From: Planctomycetaceae bacterium
Lineage (GTDB): Bacteria; Planctomycetota; Planctomycetia; Planctomycetales; Planctomycetaceae
Direction of reading: 5' to 3'
NCBI GenBank assembly: GCA_900299185.1
Contig: OMIV01000287.1
Span: 18,974-82,973, forward strand
Length of the DNA stretch: 64,000 nucleotides
Shown here: one piece after another, positions 46,551-55,492 of the stretch
How positions within the stretch are numbered: the stretch's first letter is position 1
Layout of the letters: every line of letters begins with the position of its first letter
Program-made: the position numbers and the translations under genes
The notes under the pieces: model-generated
Databases searched by the model: none
What the model was told of the DNA's origin: nothing
Seen by the model: the letters and a program-made list of their open reading frames with translations, nothing else

Positions 46551-47798
46551 ATGCTGACAGAGAAAAGTAGTCTCCGTACCGCTGCGCTTTTGGAGCGAAT
46601 CCTAATTGTCGACGACCTCATGGCCGTTGCGGATCTCCAAGCGGCACTTGAAGCACGAGGGTTTAAGGTTTCTACGGCTCGTGACGGCGGCCAAGCTCAT
46701 GGCGCGATCCGGATGAATCCCCCGGACATGGTCCTTATGGAAGCCATTCTTCCGACAGAAAGTGGCTTCGAAATCTGCGAGAAGATCAAGCAGCAATCTG
46801 ACCGTATCCCCATCGTCATCCTGACGGACATCGACCTCGAATCCGCGAGAAATCTGGGACAACGAGTCGGTGCTGACGGCTATCTGACGAAACCTTGCGA
46901 TGTCGAAATGCTCTGCGACGTCATGCGAGAAGTCGCCGAAAACGTCGCTGCTCGCAATCTGCTTAAGGACAAGAAGGAAGAAGGAGTTATCCGCTTTCGG
47001 TGCCGTTGTGGTAACCGCATGACCGAGCGGTTCGAAAACCGGGGCAAGTACATCAGTTGCTCGAAATGCACCGAGCGAGTCCTCATCCCCAAGCAAACCA
47101 CCAACGAATTCGTCACTCGTCAACCAGTCAGCAAGGTCAGCCAATCCGGCGTCCTAGAACCGATGAAATTCATCACGGTGAAGTGCCAGCATTGCTCGAC
47201 GTTTTACCGGCTCGCGACTGCCGGAGCCGACCGCCGCATCTGTCCTCGATGCGGACAACGCCAATCCGGCTCAATGTCGATAGTTGGCGCTCCGATTTCT
47301 CAGGCTGCATTAGAGAGTTCGCTGCGAGTACTGCGAGTGCTCAACGGCAAGAGCAAGGGCAAGAAGATTCTGCTGCCAAACAAAGCGATAACCTTTGGCC
47401 GGGCTCCCGATTGTGTGATTCGTCACAACTCCACCAGCGTCAGCGACCACCACTGTCGACTTCGACCAACGCCGTTGGGCGTCGAAGTGACCGACCTTGG
47501 CAGCAAGCACGGGACATTCATCGAAGGAGAGCGTCTAGAACCTCAGCAAGTCCGAATCCTCGGGCCCAAGGAGCTGCTGTGGATTGGCGAGTTGCAGTTT
47601 CGACTGCTGGGCGAAGAGACCACGGTTGAAGATGAGGCAAACCGAGTCCAAGACTGGTCAGCCAAGCAGGAATCTGCCAAGGAAAAGGGCATCAATCTCA
47701 TTGATGCAGGAAATGCGACAGCCAACGAAGCCGCATTGGTGATCCGTCAGTACTGGAACCTGTCGCGGTCACAACAACAGGGGGCTGGGTTACCGTAG
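46551..47798 (+). CDS. Pseudo-receiver, zinc-ribbon and FHA domain protein
   Basis: 415 residues. N-terminal response-regulator receiver domain (1-130) with Asp21, Asp22, Thr92 and Lys114, but Glu64 at the phospho-acceptor site (DMVLMEAILP instead of ..LD..LP). Then two Cys-pair zinc ribbons: RCRCGNRM..SCSKC and VKCQHC..CPRCG. C-terminal FHA domain with FGRAPDCVIRHNSTSVSDHHC and DLGSKHGTFI (phosphothreonine-binding Arg, Ser and Gly-Thr), where the usual Asn of NGT is His. It is probably an adaptor that binds phosphoproteins. No kinase gene is near. Confidence 0.88.
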   Translation: MLTEKSSLRTAALLERILIVDDLMAVADLQAALEARGFKVSTARDGGQAHGAIRMNPPDMVLMEAILPTESGFEICEKIKQQSDRIPIVILTDIDLESARNLGQRVGADGYLTKPCDVEMLCDVMREVAENVAARNLLKDKKEEGVIRFRCRCGNRMTERFENRGKYISCSKCTERVLIPKQTTNEFVTRQPVSKVSQSGVLEPMKFITVKCQHCSTFYRLATAGADRRICPRCGQRQSGSMSIVGAPISQAALESSLRVLRVLNGKSKGKKILLPNKAITFGRAPDCVIRHNSTSVSDHHCRLRPTPLGVEVTDLGSKHGTFIEGERLEPQQVRILGPKELLWIGELQFRLLGEETTVEDEANRVQDWSAKQESAKEKGINLIDAGNATANEAALVIRQYWNLSRSQQQGAGLP

Positions 47799-47833
47799 AG
47801 ACGTCCTCGTATCAGAAAATCGACAAGCTTCGA

Positions 47834-47860
47834 GAGCGACTGACCTCATGCCAGTCGCTC
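47834..47860 (+). terminator. Hairpin after the REC-FHA gene
   Basis: Perfect 9-bp stem gagcgactg (47834-47842) with cagtcgctc (47852-47860), 9-base loop, 35 bases past the stop codon. No T-run. Confidence 0.45.
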
Positions 47861-47897
47861 GTCGAAACGAAACCTAAGAATTGACAATTGATGTCAG

Positions 47898-48227
47898 CTA
47901 AGCACTGACAATCGTCGCATCGGCACAGCGAACGAGAGTTTCCCACTCACAACCCACGTTGCCCCCCACCATCGCCACACAAGCTAGTCGAGAGGTTTCT
48001 CGAACGCGTTGGTCTCGCGATAGATCCGCAGTGAGATCGAGCAACCGCAGTGTTCGCTCGGCGAATTCTCCCAATTCACCGACAAACCGCCCTGTCCGAG
48101 CCATATGCCGAACTAGACGGTGGATTTGGGAGCCCACGGTTTCAGCACACTCGGTTTGAACATCAGGATCTCCAGCCGCAAAACGTTGACGCCAAGCAGA
48201 CACGCATTTCATCAGAATGGAATTCAT
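47898..48227 (-). CDS. Small protein of unknown function
   Basis: 109 residues, largely helical: KCVSAWRQRFAAGDPDVQTE, SQIHRLVRHMARTGRFVGEL, ERTLRLLDLTADLSRDQRVR. No signal peptide or membrane segment, no family recognised. Codon use and charge pattern look coding. Only a weak ribosome site (AAAGG) precedes the ATG. It is 45 bases downstream of the next minus-strand gene, so they are probably one transcript. Confidence 0.5.
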   Translation of the reverse strand: MNSILMKCVSAWRQRFAAGDPDVQTECAETVGSQIHRLVRHMARTGRFVGELGEFAERTLRLLDLTADLSRDQRVRETSRLACVAMVGGNVGCEWETLVRCADATIVSA

Positions 48228-48272
48228 GGAATCAGGCCTTTCGATTGATTAGTTCGCGAAGCAAAAGCTGGG

Positions 48273-48962
48273 TTAATTCAGAGTGAATGTCGCATCGGCA
48301 ACGACAACACCCGAGGAATTAACGAGCTGCACTCCAGCCCAACCGAATGTCGGCTGATTGAGCATCACCATGTACTCGCCGTCGAGACTGACAAGCTGCA
48401 CATAGCCAGCCATAGCACCATCAAACTCGGCCATCAAAGACTCTCCAGACGAGAGTCCAGACACGCTAAGCAAGACAAATTGATTGCCATCGCAGTCCCA
48501 GTTCGAGGTCGCGGATACAGAGAGACCGCCTTGCTGGTTTTGATTGCCGTTCTGAGTAAATGCCGCGAAACTACCGTTTTGATTTCCGTCACCTCCATCG
48601 CCTGAATCACCAGCAGCCGTCGAGCTATCAGCTGTAGCAACGGGAAACTCACTGTCCGACATCTCTGCATTCACAGCTTCGGTGCCCACAGTCACTGCTT
48701 CGGATTCAACCAATGCCAGTTCATTGCCTACCGCATTGGAATCAGCATTCGAAACCGAATCGGAGCCGGCTGCCCCCATAGACTCGTAAGCCCATGTGGA
48801 AGCAGGCATGACGGAGTCAGTAATTGGATTCGCCGATGGCAGTGTGCGATCCGCCAAATACTCGGCGAATGTCGGCGAAGGATTGCGACGACGCCCACGA
48901 GGAGCAGCAAAAACTGAAGACAACCATGCCTTAAACGACGCCGTGTTCTTCCGATTTCCCAT
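48273..48962 (-). CDS. Low-complexity protein with basic N-terminus and beta domain
   Basis: 229 residues from the ATG at 48960-48962 (AAAGGG upstream). Basic start with an RGRRR patch, then a long acidic Ser/Asn/Ala/Glu-rich stretch with Gly-Asn-Gln repeats (GDGGDGNQNGSF, NQNQQGG), then a C-terminal part with about six beta strands (NQFVLLSVSGLSSGESLMAE, YVQLVSLDGEYMVMLNQPTF). No standard signal peptide. The composition suggests a surface or secreted protein, but the route is unclear. Not recognised. Confidence 0.6.
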   Translation of the reverse strand: MGNRKNTASFKAWLSSVFAAPRGRRRNPSPTFAEYLADRTLPSANPITDSVMPASTWAYESMGAAGSDSVSNADSNAVGNELALVESEAVTVGTEAVNAEMSDSEFPVATADSSTAAGDSGDGGDGNQNGSFAAFTQNGNQNQQGGLSVSATSNWDCDGNQFVLLSVSGLSSGESLMAEFDGAMAGYVQLVSLDGEYMVMLNQPTFGWAGVQLVNSSGVVVADATFTLN

Positions 48963-49007
48963 GTTCAAAGCCCTTTCACAAAGATACATGCAACTCGTCC
49001 AGCTCCC

Positions 49008-49208
49008 CTACAAACGAAGTAGATGGATTGCCCACTTGGGCGAGTTGCGATCGCTGACCATTCTAGAAGTCATCGCCCGTGTAATACGCCAGGAGCAAAT
49101 GATTGCAACGACGATTCCGGTTTTAACGATGATAGGGACGGCGACAGTCTGCGGTGCGACGTCAGAAACAATGAGACTGGTTTGAAACACCTGCATAGAG
49201 ACCGTCAT
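49008..49208 (-). CDS. Possible small single-pass membrane protein
   Basis: 66 residues if started at the ATG at 49206-49208: MTVSMQVFQTSLIVSDVAPQ, then a hydrophobic helix (TVAVPIIVKTGIVVAIICSW) and a polar tail. Planctomycetes have many small membrane proteins of this size, but the ribosome site is poor. It lies upstream of the 48962 gene on the same strand. Confidence 0.3.
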   Translation of the reverse strand: MTVSMQVFQTSLIVSDVAPQTVAVPIIVKTGIVVAIICSWRITRAMTSRMVSDRNSPKWAIHLLRL

Positions 49209-49471
49209 TCGACTTAAAGACGGTCGAGCAGCCACGAAAAGACGCCGAGTTCGTCATTGACCAAACAAACTCAAAGCCACTTCACCAAAGATCCCGGTCG
49301 TGCCGCTTAACGCTCACTCGCTGGAACTTATTGATCCAAGCCACATTGCGTTCTGAAGAGTGCCGCGGGCGTTTGTTTCACGCCTCTCTCCGCCGGTCTT
49401 TGTTCGCATTGATCGCGAGTGTTTCGTGCCTGATTCCAGACGAGATTGTCAAGGTGGAGGTAGGCAAGCTT

Positions 49472-49496
49472 TTCCGAAAACACCGCTTTTTCGGAA
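49472..49496. promoter_or_regulatory. Perfect inverted repeat upstream of the 49640 gene
   Basis: ttccgaaaa and ttttcggaa, 9-bp arms with a 7-base spacer, 144 bases before the start codon at 49640. It could be an operator or a hairpin in the leader. It is the only strong structure in this gap. Confidence 0.35.
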
Positions 49497-49639
49497 CAGA
49501 ACACTCATGCGACTTTGACGAATCTGCCGATTACTCCAGACAGACATTGCAATCTCGGCGGAGATCGGACGCCGTCGTGACCCTCGGAGTTTGGCCGCCC
49601 GACAAAACAGGCCCTTGAAACGAAACAGGTACGGAGACC

Positions 49640-50335
49640 ATGAAACTGCACCGACTTTTCAAAGCGACGACTGTTGGGCTGACTGCCTTTGGCATGCTCC
49701 TGCAGCCGCTGCACCTTCGAGCGGAAACGCCGACAAACTCGAAGTCACCCACACGACCAACGTCGGCGATCCTTGACGTACAACTCGCATCAGACGGCAC
49801 GCTGACTGGCGAAGTCATGAACGCCAAACGTGAGCCGGTAAAGAATGCCACGATTTCGGTGCGATCAGGCCGCAACGAGATCGCTCAAGTTCGCTCCAGC
49901 GACGACGGTACATTCTCAGTCAAGGGGCTGAAGCCGGGCGTGTATCACGTTGTCGCAGGGACCGGACAAGGTCTCTATCGAGTCTGGACAACGACCTCCG
50001 CCCCTCCGAAAGCGATGGCTAAGGTCAAGATCGTTTCGGATCGAACAGTCGTACGAGCACAAAGCCCAAATGGTCCTGACGATGGTCGAATTCTCTATGA
50101 CCAAGACGGTACCGCTTACGGCCAAGTTCGCGTCGTCGATGAAGGAGGTCTCATCCCCGTTGGAACCGGAGGACCAGTAGGACTCGCTGGTGGCGGCTCG
50201 TTCCTGAGTGGCGTTGGAGTGTTCGACGTATTCTCCGTCGGTGTTGGTGTAGCCGGTGTTACAGTGGGTGCAATCGCCATCCAGAAGGCGAACGACGCTA
50301 AGGACAAGGCTGATTCGCTCGCCAAGTCCCCGTAA
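49640..50335 (+). CDS. Secreted protein with carboxypeptidase-regulatory-like domain
   Basis: 231 residues. Signal peptide (1-28, ..LHLRAET), then a beta-sandwich of the CarboxypepD-regulatory type: GTLTGEVMNAKREPVKNATI, FSVKGLKPGVYHVVAGTGQG. The C-terminal part has a Gly-rich region and a hydrophobic helix (SVGVGVAGVTVGAIAIQKAN) that may anchor it in the membrane. Such domains are common adhesion or scaffold modules; no enzyme activity is expected. GGAG precedes the ATG. A strong terminator follows at 50391. Confidence 0.75.
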   Translation: MKLHRLFKATTVGLTAFGMLLQPLHLRAETPTNSKSPTRPTSAILDVQLASDGTLTGEVMNAKREPVKNATISVRSGRNEIAQVRSSDDGTFSVKGLKPGVYHVVAGTGQGLYRVWTTTSAPPKAMAKVKIVSDRTVVRAQSPNGPDDGRILYDQDGTAYGQVRVVDEGGLIPVGTGGPVGLAGGGSFLSGVGVFDVFSVGVGVAGVTVGAIAIQKANDAKDKADSLAKSP

Positions 50336-50390
50336 ATGTAGATCGATCAACGGCTGCCTCGGCAGTTCGGACTCCAACCGAAAACTTCTG

Positions 50391-50425
50391 AACCGCAGCC
50401 GATCATTTGATCGACTGCGGTTTTT
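50391..50425 (+). terminator. Rho-independent terminator of the 49640 gene
   Basis: aaccgcag (50391-50398) pairs with ctgcggtt (50415-50422), with an inner cgatca-tt-tgatcg stem; T-run ttttt at 50421-50425. It lies 55 bases after the stop. Confidence 0.8.
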
Positions 50426-50526
50426 GCACTCTGCTCTTGCCGACCAAGAACTGTCTCATCACCTTCCCGTATCGTTCGCAACCTCGGACGCGAACGCATT
50501 CCGAGTCGTCTGTAGGAGTCTTCAAC

Positions 50527-51459
50527 ATGCCGATCTTCAACGACAATTCATTGTCGATTGGACACACACCCCTCGTTCGTATCAATCACATCACCAAAGA
50601 CACGAGTGCGACAATCCTCGCCAAGATTGAGGGACGCAATCCGGCCTACAGCGTTAAGTGCCGGCTGGGCGCCGCGATGATTTGGGCTGCCGAGAAAGAC
50701 GGCAAAATCGTTCCCGGCACACACATCGTCGAGCCGACCAGCGGCAATACCGGCATTGCTCTGGCGTTCGTCTGTGCCGCTCGTGGCTACAAGCTGACTT
50801 TAACCATGCCCGAGACGATGTCGCTCGAACGCCGCATGATGTTGAAGACGTTTGGTGCAAACCTCGTTCTTACTCCCGGCGATCAAGGCATGAAGGGCGC
50901 GATTCAAAAGGCCGAAGAATTGGCGTCGCAGCCCAACTGGTACATGCCACAGCAGTTCAAGAATCCGGCCAATCCCGAAATCCATTTCCGCACAACTGGT
51001 CCAGAGATCTTCGAAGACACCGCAGGCAAAGTGGATTACTTCGTTGCGGGAGTCGGGACCGGGGGAACGATCACCGGAGTCAGCCGCTACCTGAAGCGAG
51101 AGAAAGGGCTGGCCGTGAAGTCGGTCGCCGTCGAGCCAGCCGAAAGCCCAGTGCTCTCCGGTGGGGCACCAGGTAAGCACAAGATTCAAGGCATTGGTGC
51201 CGGCTTCATTCCCGAAGTCGTCGATCGATCCTTGCTGGACGAGGTCATCACGGTCAGCAGTGAAGAAGCCTTCGAGATGGCGCCTCGATTGGCCAAGGAG
51301 GAAGGCATCATCTCGGGCATCAGTTCTGGAGCAGCTGTCGCAGCCGCACTCAAGATTGCTCGTCGACCAGAGGCTGCAGGTAAGACGATTGTGGTAATCC
51401 TGCCCGACTCAGGTGAGCGTTACTTGTCGACTTCGCTCTTCGACTACGCGAAGTCTTAG
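50527..51459 (+). CDS. cysK: Cysteine synthase A
   Basis: 310 residues, PLP-dependent O-acetylserine sulfhydrylase. Lys44 in the segment [16 protein letters not shown] binds [16 protein letters not shown] is the substrate loop, [15 protein letters not shown] the phosphate-binding loop, and [14 protein letters not shown] the C-terminal serine region. It matches CysK over its full length rather than cystathionine beta-synthase or CysM. GTAGGAG before the ATG at 50527; the longer open frame to 50407 runs through the terminator of the upstream gene and is not used. Ends at a strong hairpin. Confidence 0.96.
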   Translation: MPIFNDNSLSIGHTPLVRINHITKDTSATILAKIEGRNPAYSVKCRLGAAMIWAAEKDGKIVPGTHIVEPTSGNTGIALAFVCAARGYKLTLTMPETMSLERRMMLKTFGANLVLTPGDQGMKGAIQKAEELASQPNWYMPQQFKNPANPEIHFRTTGPEIFEDTAGKVDYFVAGVGTGGTITGVSRYLKREKGLAVKSVAVEPAESPVLSGGAPGKHKIQGIGAGFIPEVVDRSLLDEVITVSSEEAFEMAPRLAKEEGIISGISSGAAVAAALKIARRPEAAGKTIVVILPDSGERYLSTSLFDYAKS

Positions 51460-51487
51460 TTTCCCGCCGATGAAGAGATTCAACGAA

Positions 51488-51520
51488 AAAGGCGAGCCCT
51501 CAATGGACTCGCCTTTCTTC
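51488..51520. terminator. Bidirectional terminator downstream of cysK
   Basis: aaaggcgag at 51488-51496 pairs with ctcgccttt at 51508-51516, followed by cttcgttt on the plus strand; A-rich sequence on the other side gives a T-rich tail on the minus strand. Located between convergent cysK and the gene ending at 51554. Confidence 0.8.
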
Positions 51521-51553
51521 GTTTAAGGATGCATTGCTCGTTTGTCAGAGCAA

Positions 51554-52753
51554 TCACTTATCGAGTGGCAGCATGAAACGCTCTGCTTCTGCAACTGTCT
51601 TACCATCCTTCTCTCGCAGCGCCGCGACATAAGCTCGGCCTCGTTCGACATGCTTCGGCAGCGTTGCGTTTTCGCCAGCAGTTGCGTCCTTCGGGATGTC
51701 CTTACTGCTGACGAGCATGTATCGGATGATCGCTCTCTTGATCGAAGGGATGTTGAACTCGCCTTCGCCATACATCTTCATCATGCGTTCTTGCAGAGAC
51801 CAATCCTTCCAGCGAGCAAGATCTGCGATCACAAGATCGGCCAGTTCGGGACGATCCAACAAGATGCGCATCGATGCTCTCAACCGCTCTTGCTCGATCT
51901 TGCCATCACCGTATTGCCACATGAATCGAATGGCTTGCATTGCAGCGTAGGTCTCACTGAAGGGGACGTTCTTGTTCCGCAGCTTCGCGTCGTCGATGAC
52001 GTCGAGCCCCTTCGCACCATTCAGTAGCAGGTAGCCGGAGATCAGACCGTCGATACCCAACCGAAAGTCATCTGACTTCTGCAAGATCTTGGCTTCGATC
52101 GCTTTGCCATCATCTGCATTGCCACACAGCCCGATCAGCAAGCCATACAAACCCAATCGAGTTGCAGGAGTCTCTGGATTCGTAACCCAGCCTCGGATCT
52201 TTTCACGAGGCATCTTGCTGCCGAGCTTCGTGATGTCTTCATATGGCGCATTAGCGAATTCGCCGTAGGCGTCGTTCGCAACCAACTGGTCAGAGAACTC
52301 CAGAAACTTGACGTAGTACTCGAGTCGCTTAGCCACAGGCAATTCGGGCGAGGGAGCTTGAGAGATGTAATTGAAGCTCGCCTCGGTGACTTCAAGTGGG
52401 CTGCCCCACTCGATCGACTTGCCTTTCTCGGTTTGCGTGCCCATCAACATGAAGAGGTCGCCGACCTTGCCTGCTCGATAACGAGGCAACGTCACCTTTT
52501 CGCCAACCTTTACGGTGTCTTTGAAGTTCCGCACGATCTGCTTGACTTCGAAAGTCGTCGAGCCAGCAGAATCCTCGGTGCCTTTAACGCCAGACGCCCA
52601 TTGCACGAGGACCGTGGCATCCGACTGAGCAACTTGCTCGGCCATTGTCAGCGAAGGTGCAGCACAGAACGGGCACGCATAAGTCATCTGAGCGGCTAGC
52701 CAAACCGCAACGACAACGAGAGACGTCGCTAAGAACTTTGTGAGACGCTTCAT
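51554..52753 (-). CDS. Secreted planctomycete protein of unknown function
   Basis: 399 residues from the ATG at 52751-52753 with GAGGAG upstream. Signal peptide (1-26, ending ..AQMTYA), then a mature start CPFCAAPSLTMAEQVAQSD with a CxxC pair at the very N-terminus. This is followed by a beta-rich domain (ATVLVQWASGVKG, VKVGEKVTLPRYRAGKVGDL) and then a helical C-terminal two-thirds with repeat-like helices. I remember related planctomycete proteins with the same CPFC start, but no assigned function. The cysteine pair may bind a metal or be redox active. Confidence 0.75.
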   Translation of the reverse strand: MKRLTKFLATSLVVVAVWLAAQMTYACPFCAAPSLTMAEQVAQSDATVLVQWASGVKGTEDSAGSTTFEVKQIVRNFKDTVKVGEKVTLPRYRAGKVGDLFMLMGTQTEKGKSIEWGSPLEVTEASFNYISQAPSPELPVAKRLEYYVKFLEFSDQLVANDAYGEFANAPYEDITKLGSKMPREKIRGWVTNPETPATRLGLYGLLIGLCGNADDGKAIEAKILQKSDDFRLGIDGLISGYLLLNGAKGLDVIDDAKLRNKNVPFSETYAAMQAIRFMWQYGDGKIEQERLRASMRILLDRPELADLVIADLARWKDWSLQERMMKMYGEGEFNIPSIKRAIIRYMLVSSKDIPKDATAGENATLPKHVERGRAYVAALREKDGKTVAEAERFMLPLDK

Positions 52754-52981
52754 CGGATTCACTCCTCATCCAACGCAGACTCTGTGATCAACAACAACCT
52801 CGATGCTCTGGCAGCTCGACCATTGAAGGAGCGCCACTCGACAGCCCGATAAGCCGCCGTCGCATCGTTTGCTGAGAGTATCCCGCGGACAAGAGAGTCG
52901 CCACCAGCGACACCACGTTATGCGAAGCATCCGACGGATAGGCTGCCGAATAACGAACCGAGTTAGATGAAACCTCGCCGT

Positions 52982-53749
52982 CTACTTCGGAATGACCACC
53001 GCGTCATCAATCGTGTAGAGCTTGCCGGGCGCAACTTCTTCGCCGATGTGAAACACGCCCACAACGTCGAACGGTCGGTTTTCGATGTAGTCCGTGGTCT
53101 TGCCCTTCTTCATCCATACATCGATCAGATAGCAGACCTTTGGGTTTGGTCCGAAGCAGCATGCCGAAGTGTCGCGTGTCAGAGTGAAGCCAACTAACTC
53201 CGAGGCTTGAAACGGGGGATACATGAAGCCCCGCATCCGAACTTTCTGACCGTCAAGCTTTCGCAGCCATTGAGGAAAGTGCTGCGTTGTGTCCTTCGAG
53301 AGTTCCGACTCTTTGATCTCAAATACCTTTTCGAGATCAACATCATCAAACGTCACTCGCAGCGAGTTCTCCGGTGCCGTCGTCGAAAAATCCTTCTCTG
53401 CGATCAACAACTTTGGAGTCTGCTTAGGTGCGGCTGGCTTAACGACCTCGGTTTCATCCTTGGAGTCAGCTTTGGTCGCGACATTCTCACTCACTGGCGA
53501 CTGCGCAGGTTTGGAATCAGCGTCGTCTGCATCCGACTTCTTCTCGCCATTCAAATTGGCGTTCGTTGGATTTGGGACAGCGTCGGTCATCGGATCGGGA
53601 GCAACCGCGTTCTCCAACGCTTGCTGAGCTTTAATGGCATCGACCTTAGAGACCGTCGGGTACTGATCACCCGACGGAGCTTGACCGCATCCAACAGCAA
53701 AGCTCACGCATCCAAAAACTAACCAGCCGAGTTGCCGAGCATCCTTCAT
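52982..53749 (-). CDS. Lipoprotein with C-terminal DUF3299-like domain
   Basis: 255 residues. Lipobox in GCVSFAVGCGQAPSG, a linker of about 120 residues rich in Asp, Ala, Lys and Pro, and a C-terminal domain (about 160-255) with LDGQKVRMRGFMYPPFQ, LTRDTSACCFGPNPK and VVGVFHIGEEVAPGKL. The same domain, with GFMYP and CCFG motifs, is in the next gene upstream (53780-54493), which ends 30 bases before this start. The pair probably works together in the envelope. GAGGAAACG before the ATG. Function unknown. Confidence 0.75.
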   Translation of the reverse strand: MKDARQLGWLVFGCVSFAVGCGQAPSGDQYPTVSKVDAIKAQQALENAVAPDPMTDAVPNPTNANLNGEKKSDADDADSKPAQSPVSENVATKADSKDETEVVKPAAPKQTPKLLIAEKDFSTTAPENSLRVTFDDVDLEKVFEIKESELSKDTTQHFPQWLRKLDGQKVRMRGFMYPPFQASELVGFTLTRDTSACCFGPNPKVCYLIDVWMKKGKTTDYIENRPFDVVGVFHIGEEVAPGKLYTIDDAVVIPK

Positions 53750-53779
53750 CGCGTTTCCTCGCACTGTGGTCCTGAAGCT

Positions 53780-54493
53780 TTAGTAACGCTTCTTCGCGAC
53801 GCCAAAATGGGTCGCTTCAATCTCATAGGCCGGAGTCAAACTACCAGCACGTCGGAGATCTCCCAACTTAAAGACGCCACCAACGGCAACCATAGCCTGA
53901 CTATAAGTGGCATCGGCAGCACCTTCTTTCATCACCACATGAATCATGTCATTCAATGCTGGCTGGCCACCAAAACAGCAAGTGCCGCTGTCACGGACTA
54001 ACAGAAACTTCCGGATGCCGTCTACTTTGCCTTCAGGGTACATGAAGCCTTTGATGAAGACCTGCTGGCCATCGAGCTCACGAACATCGCCATGAAAGTC
54101 GGGCTTGCCTTCAGTCTCGACGAAGCCCTTCTTCGAAATGTCGGCGGTGAAGTTCACTCGCCGAAAGCCTTCGGGCAGCTCGGTCGCGTAGGTGTAGGCA
54201 TGCAACACCGAGCCTCCCATGAGGCACAGCGAACTCACTGCCAGACCAATGATGGGCAACGGCCGCCCGCTGAATTCGTTGGGATTACGAGTGAAGGTCC
54301 GCAAACAGAGCATGCTGAGCACACAGCCCACCATCGACAGTGGCAATGCGAACTCAGTCAGCAAACTCGAGATGCCGAGGATGCTGGTAATCAGACTCAT
54401 CACGGCCAGCGGCGGCACGGGGCGATAAGAGAAATCGTTGCCATCCATCGAAAGCCCCGTTTCATACGACGCGGACATTGCAACCTCGACCAT
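53780..54493 (-). CDS. Integral membrane protein with DUF3299-like domain
   Basis: 237 residues. Three or so membrane helices in the first 100 residues (AVMSLITSILGISSLLTEFA, LPIIGLAVSSLCLMGGSVLH), then a soluble domain with LDGQQVFIKGFMYPEGK, LLVRDSGTCCFGGQPALNDM and VGGVFKLGDLRRAG. This part is clearly paralogous to the neighbour's C-terminal domain. The CCFG cysteines are kept in both, so they may bind metal or form a redox site. GAGGG before the ATG. No named function. Confidence 0.75.
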   Translation of the reverse strand: MVEVAMSASYETGLSMDGNDFSYRPVPPLAVMSLITSILGISSLLTEFALPLSMVGCVLSMLCLRTFTRNPNEFSGRPLPIIGLAVSSLCLMGGSVLHAYTYATELPEGFRRVNFTADISKKGFVETEGKPDFHGDVRELDGQQVFIKGFMYPEGKVDGIRKFLLVRDSGTCCFGGQPALNDMIHVVMKEGAADATYSQAMVAVGGVFKLGDLRRAGSLTPAYEIEATHFGVAKKRY

Positions 54494-54708
54494 TTGTTAT
54501 CCCTCTTCGAACACTCGCGCGAACCACATTCCCAAGACTGAAAGTACGCCGCGCTTACGTTTGAGGGATTGAAACTGCTGGATTCTGTTTTGACTCGCGA
54601 AGCAATCACGGTCCGATCTGCTCGCCAAGTAAATGCTACCTGCCAAACGCGGCTTGAATCGGACCTGTCATAGCTCGCCCTTAGCGACATCGGGACGAAC
54701 CTTGATAG

Positions 54709-55443
54709 CTACTCTGATGCTCGCCCCGTGACGGAAATCAGTTCTTTCATTTCTCGAACAGCTCGCTCAAAACCAACCATGACTGCGCGAGCAACAATGC
54801 TGTGACCAATATTCAATTCGCAAACATTCGGGATACTCGCGACAGGGACAACGTTGCGATAAGCCAGCCCATGTCCCATATGCAACAACAAGCCATTCTG
54901 CACGGCGAAGGCACCGGCATCGGTCAGCTTGGCTAGTTCTTTAGCTCGGCTGACCTCTGTGAGTGCATCGGCGTAGCAACCCGTATGAAGCTCGACCGCC
55001 TCGGCACCGAGTTCTTTTGAGACGTCGATCTGATCTCGATCAGCATCAATAAAAAGGCTGACTTCGATACCCGCAGCATGCAAACGATCGATGACGTCCT
55101 TCACGCGAACACGATGAGCGATGACATCAAGGCCGCCTTCTGTCGTGACTTCAGTGCGTTTTTCCGGCACCAAGGTGACTTGCCCCGGCTTAGTCGCGAG
55201 TGCGATTTGCACGATCTCTTCAGAGATGGACATCTCCAAGTTCAGCTTCACTTGAACGGTATCTCGCAACACGCGGACATCCCGATCTTGGATGTGCCGC
55301 CGATCTTCCCGCAGATGAACGGTGATACCGTCTGCTCCCGCTAGCTCGGCTAAAGCCGCTGCCCAAACAGGATCCGGCTCAATGGTTCGACGAGCCTGCC
55401 GGATCGTCGCGACATGATCAATATTCACACCCAGCTTCGGCAT
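54709..55443 (-). CDS. pdxJ: Pyridoxine 5'-phosphate synthase
   Basis: 244 residues. PdxJ condenses 3-amino-2-oxopropyl phosphate with deoxyxylulose 5-phosphate to pyridoxine phosphate. Motifs: [15 protein letters not shown] with the active-site His, [20 protein letters not shown] with the catalytic Glu/Arg region, [17 protein letters not shown] and [16 protein letters not shown] with the C-terminal His. Normal length. It adjoins the peptidase gene upstream (55493) at a gap of 49 bases and could be in one transcript with it. Confidence 0.96.
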   Translation of the reverse strand: MPKLGVNIDHVATIRQARRTIEPDPVWAAALAELAGADGITVHLREDRRHIQDRDVRVLRDTVQVKLNLEMSISEEIVQIALATKPGQVTLVPEKRTEVTTEGGLDVIAHRVRVKDVIDRLHAAGIEVSLFIDADRDQIDVSKELGAEAVELHTGCYADALTEVSRAKELAKLTDAGAFAVQNGLLLHMGHGLAYRNVVPVASIPNVCELNIGHSIVARAVMVGFERAVREMKELISVTGRASE

Positions 55444-55492
55444 GTTTCGTCCCTAGAAAAACCATCGTGACTGACGCGTTGGCTCGGCCCGT

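Larger units (their letters stand above)
48963..49639. other. 677-base stretch with little support for genes
   Basis: Between a minus-strand gene and a divergent secreted-protein gene. It contains one small possible membrane protein frame (49008-49208, minus) and a perfect inverted repeat at 49472-49496. Other frames are not convincing. Confidence 0.45.
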
